A DNA stretch of 64,000 bases, from NCBI GenBank assembly GCA_002049455.2, contig KV918876.1, forward strand, positions 152,386 through 216,385, given 5' to 3'. Position numbers and translations under genes: made by a program. Shown piece by piece: positions 30,701-39,500 of the stretch. The stretch comes from Porphyra umbilicalis (lineage: Eukaryota; Rhodophyta; Bangiophyceae; Bangiales; Bangiaceae). Under the pieces are notes generated by a model that did no database searches, was not told the DNA's origin, and was given only the letters and a program-made list of their open reading frames with translations. Position 1 is the stretch's first letter. Each line of letters starts with the position of its first letter.

Positions 30701-31677
30701 TCCTTGTCATCGTCATCGTCGCGGTCGTGCCCGTCGCCGCCGCTGCCGCCGCCGCCGCCGCCATTGCTTGCCGCCGCCGTGGCAGCCGCCGCCGCGGCGG
30801 CGGCAGCCGCGCGCTTGGCCTCTCGCTTGGCTTCCCGCTTGTCCTTCTTCCCTCCCTCCCCACCGCCGCTGCCGCCGCCGGCCGCCTCCCGCAGCTGCGC
30901 CAACGACGGCCGCCCGGCCGAAGGCCCGACCGCACTGGCGAGCGCCGACGCCAGCACAGGCGGCAAGCCGTTCGGCAATTCCCTCCCCGTCACCGCCGCA
31001 GCGGCCACGGCCGGCGCCCGGCCCGTCGCCAGCGCGGCGAGGAGCACGCCCACGTCGTACACGTCGTCGGCTTCAGTGAGCTCCGCGTTGGACGAGCCGA
31101 TGGCCACGCGCTTTGGCCCAAAGCCGCCGAGGATGGCGCCCGTCGCGTCTGTGTTTTTGGGCCCGCCCCCCACGAGAAACACCGTGTCGACGGCCACGTT
31201 GCCGTGCGGCGAGCCGCCCGGCATGGCGAGCAGCGCCGCCGCCACATCCCGCCCGACGGCCGCGACGGCGGCGGCCGGCAACGCCGGCGGCGCGGCCGCC
31301 GACGCCTTTTTCGACGACTTGGACGCGCGGCGGGGCGTCGCGAGTTCGGACAAGAAGGTGATGGACGGCGCGTCGGGGGAGCGGTCGACAAACACGTCGA
31401 CGAGCTCCAAGACCAGCGGCGACGCGACCGACGCTTTGCGCCACGTGGCCGCCTCGTCGACAAGCGCCTCCACGTCGTCGACGGCGGGCACGACGACGCG
31501 CTTGGCAACGAGCTGCCGGGGGGGGTCGCCGCCGGCCCCACCGGCGGGCGCCGCGTCCACAACGTGGACCGATACGGGGCCGCGAGCGGCGCCGAGGGTG
31601 CGTACAAAGGTTAGCGCCCACTGCCGGCCAGACGCGCCGGCGAGTTCTAGCGTCGCGCCGGCGGCGCCCCACGCCAT
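27754..31677 (-). CDS. Pseudokinase-ANTH-TKL kinase fusion protein
   Basis: 1307 residues, single exon, from an ATG at 31677-31675. Residues about 20-275 look like a degraded kinase fold. LVAKRV retains a lysine, but HRD is replaced by HGN and DFG by GFG, followed by a helix-F-like DVYDVGVLLAALATG; this suggests a pseudokinase. Residues about 395-540 resemble an ANTH/AP180 N-terminal domain (PLSKNPVAALQALTLVHRLL), which binds phosphoinositides and clathrin-coat components. An Ala/Lys/Glu-rich coiled coil (about 655-740) and an Arg/Ser/Glu-rich stretch (about 895-985) follow. Residues about 1042-1305 form a complete TKL kinase with GSGAFGEVFKG, VAIKKL, HRDLKSANVLL, DFGLA and APEVL. A role coupling endocytic coats to Raf-like signalling is inferred. 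The TKL domain is certain, ANTH likely, the pseudokinase moderately likely. Confidence 0.82.
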   Translation of the reverse strand: MAWGAAGATLELAGASGRQWALTFVRTLGAARGPVSVHVVDAAPAGGAGGDPPRQLVAKRVVVPAVDDVEALVDEAATWRKASVASPLVLELVDVFVDRSPDAPSITFLSELATPRRASKSSKKASAAAPPALPAAAVAAVGRDVAAALLAMPGGSPHGNVAVDTVFLVGGGPKNTDATGAILGGFGPKRVAIGSSNAELTEADDVYDVGVLLAALATGRAPAVAAAAVTGRELPNGLPPVLASALASAVGPSAGRPSLAQLREAAGGGSGGGEGGKKDKREAKREAKRAAAAAAAAAATAAASNGGGGGGSGGDGHDRDDDDDKDAGGRAADSPSLTDLVSKLRAGAPTAAPNVHSAQVSLFAPNTPLPPPLPGAEGHDDEDDLDPFGMPTRRRSSRTADPLDGAVARLTDGSARAGGVDPRAYATVLSSVRDGGRGEDVFASLFRRPLSKNPVAALQALTLVHRLLLEAGDDSLLSLVRRNDAFLAWASDSWSREAVESVDDPDAAHPLAYLFAGGEIADYAAFLRRKARFHMLAAFSFTGGWAVTPTGDTSLTGRRRKVLTGVADLADSMAGLAGRMAAIAGEPREVARAAAATLAVEATGSLAAAVALIEGVDDAVTRGKMVDPFDRCYGGTREVLGAAAAGVPLLPPPVRALRLDASAPDVTLEEVDTAAERAAAKDVRRAARAAAKEQERAARAAEKEAARAAKAAAKAGIKAAAAAAAAAEAEAKIDRSVGDLVGIGEERAPEAPRAPDRPPPGMSDIHALASAFGASPVTLEAIANQGKYLALPAPEGMEGGGGGGYDDEDGEVDYPGAGGGGAGGVGGGGYQGGRRAADGRGYLGLRAKAPASTALVVAGGAPAAGLRPHPAFCHCAVCEAADALAAQAALSAGGGGRRSGSESDGSSYERRRRRGGGRRRRDRGSSSEEEDSRSEDSADDYRERRREDRHERRRRSWDSVEDHDHDRRGRGGYSSEEDDRRGRPDGREAATPPNGGFPTRGPSDPTGHDRAPAPPGGGGGGGGGGGPPGRKAKKAAPPPIVDVVVRRLRTGEKLGSGAFGEVFKGTYQDEPVAIKKLSPALATKEAAVAAFRAEVGVLFSLRHPHVLRVVAARTALPDPMVLTEYMSRGTLFDVLHKARVAPTWPVVKRILSHVAGGMAYLHAQSLVHRDLKSANVLLDGSFTAKVSDFGLATAVATAAGESAAGGLCGTLQYLAPEVLAAVAPHTPASDVYAFGILIWELVTRTPPYPGEDPHAVAGRVVDEGYRPPPPPNCLQLYRDLMQRCWAQAAAARPSFEEVVTVLAKAPG

Positions 31678-33195
31678 GGTTGGGGCAGGAAGGGGAGGGG
31701 GAACGACCAACCACCCAGACGGCAAAACGCAATGCGGGCAAAAGGGGGGATCGCACAGGCCAAAGCGCCCGAGGGCGGGCCGAAAGGATCAAAGTCAGGC
31801 CAGCGGGTAGGGGGGGGACGCGGGGAAGCAGAGGGTGGCGATCGCAGTCACCAACAGCGCCAGACACGTAGCCCGCAGCGCATGGCATCCACGGTGGTTG
31901 CACAACCAAACCCAGCCGCCCAGCAATGACGCCAGGGTCAGCCGAGGCGTGACGTGCAACCTCACCGCGATTCTGCGGAACATGCTCCCTACTTAGCCTA
32001 CATGTATTTGTTGCCATTGCACGATTGGTCCTCAACTGTTGCAGTACAAGTCGAGCACAAAGAACTCCGAACCCCGAGAATCAATTGTCCGGCCCCACGA
32101 ATCTGAGACGTTCTATTGGCTCTCCAACGGCCAGTTCCGTGAAGATTCAAGATTCTTCTTTTTCTTGAGATTTTCTTCCGTTCCAGTCCGTATCAGATGG
32201 GCAACGGGCGCGAATCGTTGCGATATCGAGATTTTTTGGGAGATACGCAGAAAAGTGCAGAAAAACGAAGGCGTCAAATGGCGATACCCAGGCACAACAG
32301 ACCAGCGCCTGCCCCGCGGCACCGGTACACTGCGGTGACAGCTGAGACCCACCACAGAAACGAACATGCACCCCACGTCGGCCCGGCACGAGGCGCCCGC
32401 CCATACCGGCTGGCGATGGCGCCACAGCCGAAGCCGTGTCAGATGTCTGACGGCGGCCGTCGTCGCGGTGGTTAAGTATGGGTCCCAAACCACGGGACAA
32501 CGGCACGCCAGAACGCCTCTAACATCCGCAGAGGAAGAGGACCCAAATGCCGCGCCTTCCACTGGTGGTGGGAGCGTGCTGCCTGCAGGGGTGTGCCGGC
32601 TGGCACGGCTCCAGCCACCGTGTTGTATGTTGTTTTCAGGGACGGATCTCGACCAGCCGCTTGGTCTGTCCTCTGACTACCCTCGGGCGAGGCGGTGCGA
32701 GGTCTTGACACATTCCCCGCCTCGACGCTACGGGCAGTCGCACAACGGCTCTCCGCAAGCCGGCCGCCAGGTATTGTAGCGGCTCAGCGCTGCCCCCGCG
32801 GTGCAGACAGCCCCTCTTTGGATGGACACAACTTACCGCGCGGGAGCAAACGTTTGCCAGCCATGAGGCGCCGCCAAGCCTGCATGCTCAGCAACTTGGG
32901 CCGGCGCGGGCCGGGCGGGGCCCCCCGCTGTCGGTGCGCTCCGAACGGCAGGGGTCTTGGTGGGGTGCCGCAGCTCCCCGACGGTGGGGCGACGAGCAGA
33001 ACGACATGGCCGCTGTACTCGTTGCAGCATGGTGCGCCACGGGCACTTTCTCCGCCACAGGAGGAGCCACGACCAATGAGACCTAGGATGCCACGACGAC
33101 CCATGGCCCAGGGGCGCACGGAGCGCGACCTGCCGGCCATCCACGGAGGTGCGCAGCCGTCGTCTTCGCTGTTCAGTTGTGTGCGCATCAACTGG
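31678..33195. other. 1.5-kb intergenic region, divergent promoters
   Basis: This lies between the ANTH-kinase gene (minus) and the cystine-knot gene (plus). An AT-richer segment at about 31990-32330 (gattcttctttttcttgagatt) stands out and resembles decayed repeat DNA. No coding content was recognised. Confidence 0.4.
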
Positions 33196-33203
33196 TATAA
33201 GAG
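33196..33203 (+). promoter_or_regulatory. TATA box of the cystine-knot gene
   Basis: TATAAGAG, 204 bp upstream of the ATG at 33400. If transcription starts about 30 bp downstream, the 5' UTR would be about 170 nt. The position and orientation fit this gene; no experimental support. Confidence 0.5.
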
Positions 33204-33399
33204 GAGGCCTCTGAGCCATAGCAGCGGCCCAAAAGCTGCTCCTTCCTCACCGAACCCTTACCGACCACGCCTAGCCTGGTACGCCCAAGCACCAACCCCA
33301 GTCGTCCCTCACTCCCTTTACAAAACGGATCCCAAGTCGTCTGCGTCGGGCCATCTCCACAGCCAAGGCAGCAACCGTCGTCGATTGCCACTCGCCAGC

Positions 33400-33714
33400 A
33401 TGGCCCCCGCCCTCCGCCACGGGCACGTCGCTGGCCTGGTAGCCCAAACGCTGGCGGCGGTCCTCCTGGTGGCGGCGTCGGTGGCCCCCGCCATGGCGAC
33501 GCCTCCCTTGGCGGCCGCCGCAGACGCGCGCCACCCCGCCGAGCCCGTCAACGCGGCTACCGTGCCCGGCGCGTCTGCGCGCGTGCAGTCGGCCGCGCGC
33601 GTGCAGGTGGACCCCCCGTGTTTGCCCCGCGGCGCCACCTGTTGGGGCCGCCCCGAGCCCTGCTGCGGCGGCCTGCGGTGCTACAGCATCATCATTACGT
33701 CGCGCTGTGGGTAG
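33400..33714 (+). CDS. Secreted cystine-knot (knottin-type) peptide precursor
   Basis: 104 residues from the ATG at 33400; the frame is open further upstream but that part has no motifs. Residues about 12-32 form a hydrophobic signal peptide ending at a likely AMA cleavage site near residue 33. A cysteine-free Ala-rich pro-region extends to about 70. All six cysteines lie in the last 31 residues: C74, C81, C88, C89, C94 and C103. The spacing is C-x6-C-x6-CC-x4-C-x8-C, the classical inhibitor-cystine-knot framework. Such small secreted knots include defence peptides, protease inhibitors and channel modulators in plants, fungi and animals; nothing here identifies the target. A TATA box lies upstream. 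Processing would release a peptide of about 30-35 residues. The pattern is precise but the gene is short, so coding is likely but not certain. Confidence 0.68.
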   Translation: MAPALRHGHVAGLVAQTLAAVLLVAASVAPAMATPPLAAAADARHPAEPVNAATVPGASARVQSAARVQVDPPCLPRGATCWGRPEPCCGGLRCYSIIITSRCG

Positions 33715-34417
33715 CCGGCCGGCGTGCCGGGGGGGGGGGGTCAGGTGGGGAGGTTGGCGGGGGGGGGGGGGCGGGGGGGCAGCGGCATCGGTGATACCCC
33801 ACCGGCCCTCTGTTCGGCGTAGGCGTCGATCCCGAGTGCGGGGCTGGCACCGCGCAGCGGTTCTTGTCTGGTAGCGGGTGGAAGAACGACGGTGGCGAGG
33901 GACCACTGCCGGCTGGCAAACCGTGTAATGTTTTCTCTCTGTTGCTCAGTGACCTCGGGCTGCTTCCCCCCGCGCTACATTGCTTGTACGCTCACCTTCC
34001 CCCCTCCTCTCCCAGCCTCCCCAAAATATGTCTCGCAGGGGTCAATACGGGGGGAAACCGCTTCCAGTACTGCCCCGCCCGCGACCAAGGCATGACCGGC
34101 AGTGACAGCCCTACAAAACGCGCGGGTCTGCGCCATCCGTGCCGCATCCTCAGGACAATCAAGTGGAGAGTGAAGCAAAAAGAGCCCTGCACAGAAGAAA
34201 TCCACACCCAGCGAACCGCCCCGCGCAGCGGTTCGCCCCGCGCCATCCGTACAGACCCACAAAAAAAGGAGCCATCGAGAGTGCGCCGCTCGACCCCGCC
34301 CAATGGGGCCAGCGTGGCGCGCACCGCCCTGGCACACCCCCCGGCCTCTCGCCGAAGCCGCAAACCCCCCTCCAGCCCCCGACAACCCCCCCCCCCCCCC
34401 CTCCCCCCCCCGGTCGC
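33715..34417. other. Convergent spacer with G and C runs
   Basis: Long G-runs at about 33729-33738 and 33761-33770 and C-runs at about 34387-34411 flank otherwise unremarkable sequence between the 3' ends of the knottin and purU genes. No gene seen. Confidence 0.45.
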
Positions 34418-35584
34418 TCAATCCTCAAACACCACCGTCTTGCGGCCAAACACAATGACCCGATCGTTGAGGTGCCACCGGAGGGCGCGCGCGAGCACGA
34501 CCCGCTCCAAGTCCCGCCCCTTGCGCACGAGGTCTGCCACCGAATCCCGGTGCACCGCCCGCGTCGTGTCCTGCTCGATGAGGGGCCCCTCGTCCAACTC
34601 GGCCGTCACATAGTGCGCCGACGCGCCGATGCGCTTGACCCCCCGCGCGTGCGCCTGGTGGTACGGCCGCCCCCCCGTAAACGACGGCAGCAGCCCGTGG
34701 TGGATGTTGATGACCCGCCCGGCGTGGCGCTCGCAAAAGCCCGCCGACAGGACTTGCATGTAGCGCGCCAGGACGACCACGTCGACCGACCGCTCCACCA
34801 TGAGCTCCTCCAGCGCCGCCTCCTGCCGCGCCTTGGCGGCGGCCTTGTCACCGTCCGCCCCCACCTCAATGGGCAGGTGCACAAACGGGACATTGAACAT
34901 GGCGGCGACCGGCGCGAGCACCGCGTGGTTGGATACCACTGCCGCCACTTCACAGCGGAGCTCCCCGGCGCGCACGCGCATGAGCAAGTCGACGAGGCAG
35001 TGGTCGGCGAGAGAGACGAGCAGCACCACCCGCTTGACCGCCGACGCGTAGCTGAGCGTCCACTCCATTGCGTCGCGGGCGGCGAGGTCGACGAGCGCCG
35101 ACTCGACGACGCCCATGTTGGCCGCCCCGACGTGTACCTCGGTGTAGTCAAAGACGAGGCGCTGGAAGTAGCGGTGGCAGTCCATGTCACTAAACTGCTC
35201 CGAGGTGAGGATGTTGCAGCCGTACCCGTAGAGCAGCTGGCCGAGGGAGGCAACGACGCCCTTCTTGTCGGGGCAGGAGATGAGGAGGGTGGCGAGCTTC
35301 CGGGGGGGGTCGGGCTCAGCCGCGCCGCCCGACGTGGCGGCCGACGCCGTCGGGTCGGGCGCCGAGGGGGGGGTCGTCGGCGCCGCCGCCGTCGTGGCAC
35401 GTGGCGGCCGGCGGACGGCCGCGCGGCCGAGGCTGGTGCGGCAGCGGGCGGCCGCCCGGCAGGCAGCGGTCGACAGGCGGTCGGCAGGGCGGCCGAGACG
35501 GGCCGCGGCGGCGGCTGCCACAAACGCCGGGGGGGGCGCCCCCGCCGGGCCGCGCCGCGAGGCGGGAGCAGGCGGCCACGCCAT
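34418..35584 (-). CDS. purU: Formyltetrahydrofolate deformylase, organelle-targeted
   Basis: 388 residues from an ATG at 35584-35582. PurU hydrolyses 10-formyl-THF to formate and THF, balancing one-carbon pools and supporting photorespiratory glycine metabolism in plants. An ACT domain begins near residue 95 (TLLISCPDKKGVVASLGQLL), and the formyltransferase-type catalytic domain spans about 180-375. The catalytic set is present: N and H in INIHHGLLPSF (about residue 293) and D in ELDEGPLIEQD (about residue 331). Conserved HLPI, ARYMQVLS and GAS(A)HYVT are also seen. The catalytic part equals the full bacterial length of about 280 residues. The extra about 95 N-terminal residues are Ala/Arg/Pro-rich with almost no acidic residues before residue 65, as in mitochondrial or plastid transit peptides. 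The enzyme call is firm; the compartment is inferred. Confidence 0.93.
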   Translation of the reverse strand: MAWPPAPASRRGPAGAPPPAFVAAAAAARLGRPADRLSTAACRAAARCRTSLGRAAVRRPPRATTAAAPTTPPSAPDPTASAATSGGAAEPDPPRKLATLLISCPDKKGVVASLGQLLYGYGCNILTSEQFSDMDCHRYFQRLVFDYTEVHVGAANMGVVESALVDLAARDAMEWTLSYASAVKRVVLLVSLADHCLVDLLMRVRAGELRCEVAAVVSNHAVLAPVAAMFNVPFVHLPIEVGADGDKAAAKARQEAALEELMVERSVDVVVLARYMQVLSAGFCERHAGRVINIHHGLLPSFTGGRPYHQAHARGVKRIGASAHYVTAELDEGPLIEQDTTRAVHRDSVADLVRKGRDLERVVLARALRWHLNDRVIVFGRKTVVFED

Positions 35585-36521
35585 TGTCGCGACGAGGCGA
35601 GCAACCACACGCACCAAAAAGCAGGGGGGGACGGCGGAGGAGAGGGGAGGTGAGGCGAGGGGGGATGAGGGACAAAGTGCAGACCGAGAGCACTCGCCCA
35701 AAAGCAACACGGTCGCGGTGGCGCGCCGCTTGGGGCGGGGCGCTCGGCGACAGGTCGCCGCCAGTCGAGGGGCGGCCAAGGTGGGCACGGGGGCGCTTGG
35801 CGGGCACGGCCTTGCAAGGGCGGCGGGGCACCCACCGCAGCACCCGTACGGGTGCTCACGGCCGTGTGCGGGGCGCTGCCGGGGACCACGCGCGGCCGCG
35901 GCGCAGATACCGCGCCGCGGGGGGCGGCGCGGGGACCCCGCGGCGCGGCCAACGGGGCGGAGAAGGTTGCGGCCAACGCCGCGGGGGGCGATGCCGCCCC
36001 CCGATTGGCAGATCCACCGCGAGGCTCCCGGCGGGCGCCGGCGGACGGGCACGGCGGGGCGCCCCTGTCGCCATCGGTCGGAATCGGGGTGTGCGCTGGC
36101 GGCCGCCCCCGCGGGTGCCGACCGGCGCACGCGGGTGGGCGCGCGCAGCGCAGCCGGTGGTGGGCGGGGGAGGCCCGCGGCCAACGCCATGGGCGCCACC
36201 GTGGACCATGGTGGGCGGGATGGAGGCGCTGGCAAGCGGGATGAACACTGGCGCCGTGGTGCCCCCCGTTGCGCCGCCCGTTGCGCCGCCCGTTGGCCAG
36301 AGTGTCTGCGGTGCCGTCTGGTGCATGGCGGAGAAAGCCGGCGCCGGCGCTGTGGATTGGTGGGCAGGTACAGGGTGCGCCTGGTCGGTGACGGCGCCTG
36401 CGCCCCTGCGGCCAGTGGCCGTGTTGTTGTTGCTCCCTGTTCACCACACAGCATCCACGCGTTCCGCTCTTTCCCCCGCTCACCGCCCTCCCGCTGCCCA
36501 CCCCCCCCCCCTCACAACGCG
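35585..36521. other. 5' flank of purU, 3' flank of the BLTP2-like gene
   Basis: GC-rich sequence with several incoherent overlapping frames. A short tandem duplication (cgttgcgccgcc) occurs at about 36268-36295, and a C-run at about 36501-36510. No promoter motif was identified. Confidence 0.4.
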
Positions 36522-39500
36522 TCAAGCCCTCAAAAAGTTCCCTCGCCGCGATGACACCGCCGTCTCCGCCACGGGCTTGTCCCCATACAGCAGTTGCAAG
36601 CACTTGGCGCGCCGCGCCTCCTCGTGCTGCGGCAGCGTCATGCCCCGCCCCATGGAGCTGCCGTCCGTCGACTCGACGCTGTCGCCGGCACCCGCCGCCG
36701 CGCCGGCGCCGCGCGGCCGCGCCGTCCGCCCGTCGGCGGCCGCCACCTCACGCCCGGGGGTGCCCGCCTCGGCGCCCCCCGCGCCGCCGCCCGCCGCCCA
36801 GACGGTGGCCGCCCCCCCGCGGGGTGACGGCCCCGCGTCCCCATCGTCGTCTCCACCGCTGGCCGCGTCGGGCAGCGCCGGCCTCGGGGACCGCCCAATC
36901 TTGGTGAAGAGCGAGTCGACGACCGCCTCTGCCCCGGACAGCATCCGGTCGCGCGTGCCGCGGATACCAAAAAGCTTGAGTTTGGTGTAGTTGGACGCCG
37001 CCCGCTTCGCCACCGTGAAGATCATGTCCTGCTTGACGCGGTTGAAAAATAGCTTCCACGTCCACAGCTGGCTGCTGTACATTTGGCTGGGCGCGCGCAC
37101 GGTCAGGTCGCGGAAGTCGAGGAGGCCCTTGGCGTCGGTCTCCTTGGACTTGTACGAGGCCGTCAGCTGCACCTCCCCGATGTACACGTACTTGAACAGC
37201 ATTGTGCTCGCGCCGCGCGCCTGCATCGCAACAACGTCGTCGGCGCGGGAGCGGGCGTGAAGCGGGCCAGATGCAGCTCGGCGCGTCGCCTCGCCCGCCT
37301 CCCCGTCGTCCGCAGCGGCGGCTGCCGACGCGGCAGCCGCTCGGCGGCGGCGTATGTAGGCCGCCGTGCGCGTCGCAATGCGCACAGGCGCAGATGACGA
37401 CTCGGATGCGTCTGGCCCCGTGTCCGCCACCTCTACATCCAACTCGTCTGACGGGAAAATGAAGCGGAAGAGTGCCTGGAAGAGCCGGTGCGTCATGGCA
37501 GCTGTCAGCGGTGCAATGTTGATGGTCAGCACCTCGTACACGGGGATGCCCCCGACGCGGTCAATCTGTAGCGCATACCACTTGAAGGCGACCGCCGAGC
37601 CGTCGGTTGACTTAATGGCCGACCGCTGACTGAGGGGCGACACCGACAGTGCCGGCCGCGAGGGTCGGGCACCACCACCCCCACCCCCGCCACCGTCGCT
37701 GCTCGGCCCATCGCCCGACTGCACGGCTGTAGCCGCGAGCGATGACGGCTCGCCCCCGGCTGCCGCTCCCCCCGTCGCAGCGCACCCTGCCCCTTGGTTG
37801 TGTACGACGCTACGGTGGTAGAGTGAAAAGTCTGGTTGCAGGATCGACCGGAAGTACCCATGCTTCATCCGGTTCTTAACGTCCACGTCCGCAAACGTAA
37901 ACTCCTGCGACGACCCGCGGCCAAGGTAGAAGACATGCCGACACACCAGGTCGTCGAGCGTCAGCTCGACCAGCGGCGGTCGGTCGCCAATCAGCTCCCG
38001 GAGCGTCCATGATGAGCGATCGAACGAGTAGGATAGGTACATGCTCGTGTAGAGCTCCCCGCCGCTGTCGCCGTCTGCCCCGCCGCCACCGCCCGGTCCA
38101 TCACCGACGCCCGCAGGCGACGCCAACGCCGTGTCTCCCGACTTGTGTTCTTTTCGCAGGTAGGTGGTCAGTGCCTTGAGCTTGGCCTTGTACCGGCAGC
38201 GGCAGGCAAACAGGTCAGTGTCGCCCGCTTCGGGAAGCACCAGCCCCGCCATCAGCTCCTCTTGTGCCGTATCGAGTGCGTAGTTGAACTGGTGTAGTAC
38301 GTTGCGAAGGCGGCGGCGCTGGTCGACCAACTCCGCCGTCGACACGTGGCCGCCGGCCAGCTGCAGGTTGTAGCGCAGCGCCGACAGCTCTTCATTGACG
38401 TCGATCGACAGCGGATCCCGCTGCATCAGCACCTTGATGATTACGTTCATGAACGTCTGCAGCTGCGGGGAGGTGGTAAACATGTGCAGCGCCGGTACGG
38501 AGATGTAGAGCGTCGACGGCCGCACGTGCTCGTCCGTCGCAGTTCCGTCACCCTCGTCGTGCGCCTTGTTGGTCAGGTACACCATGTCAAGCGCGAGCGG
38601 GTCCGTGGTCAGGCGTGTCAGCGGCAAGAGCTTCTCGTCGGGCAATGTCGCGGCCTTGGGCGACAACCACACCGAGTCGACGTCGAAGTCATCCACCCCA
38701 TCGATGAGCGTGTAGATGTGGCTCTTGTCGAGATGCACCCGCGTTTCTGACTCGACAAAGGTGTCAGCGCCGCCGACCTGCGTGTCCTGCTCGACAGTCT
38801 TGCGGATGAAGCCAAGGTTGGCCCAGTCACTCGCGAGGAAGAGGTAGCCCTTGGTTTCAGGTGACCCAAACAGCACCTGCGGGTTCGAGATGCGGAGCTC
38901 AAACTGGGCGCGGCTCTCCAGGATCCGCCGGCCGGCGACCGCAACGGTGCCGCTGGGGGAGGTGGTCGCGTCGGCGCCACCTGACCCCGCGCCGCCATCG
39001 CCTGCCTCGATGACGGGCACGTCAGAGAGTACCTCCCCCGTCACCGGATCAATCTCGTCAAGCAGCTCTAGCAGCGTCCCTGCCCCAGGCCCATCCCCAC
39101 CACGGCGGCCACCACGCCCGCCACCCCGACGTGGCGCGTACGACGTCGAGTGGCGGGTCAGCGAACCTTCCGAGCCGACCACCGACGCAGCCTCGCTGCC
39201 GACCTCTCCCCCCGTACCGACCGTGCCCGACGTCATCAGCTCTGGCCCAATGTCGTCTTCCAGCTCGTCATCGTCTGGGAAAAACGAGTCGTACTCGTCC
39301 TCATCTGGCTCCCCATCTCCCAGCGGAAGCGATTCGACGTTGGACGCCCGCATCGTAAAGCTCTTTTCCGCAAACGCTTCCGGCCACGTCCACACCGAGT
39401 TGCGGCGTGTCGGCGACCACACCATCCGTACGTCGTGGATGCCGAGGCGGAGCTCAAACTCGGCGGTTTCGAGCTTGGAGCCCCGTTGAAAGCTGTCGCT

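Noticed and set aside
29380-31614. 744-codon plus-strand frame
   Set aside because: Antisense to the ANTH-kinase gene, Arg-rich shadow translation.
32695-33399. 235-residue extension of the cystine-knot precursor
   Set aside because: The extension would bury the signal peptide; a TATA box lies within it at 33196, so transcription likely starts later.
35265-36554. Plus-strand frames over purU and its promoter
   Set aside because: No domains; GC-rich antisense artefact.
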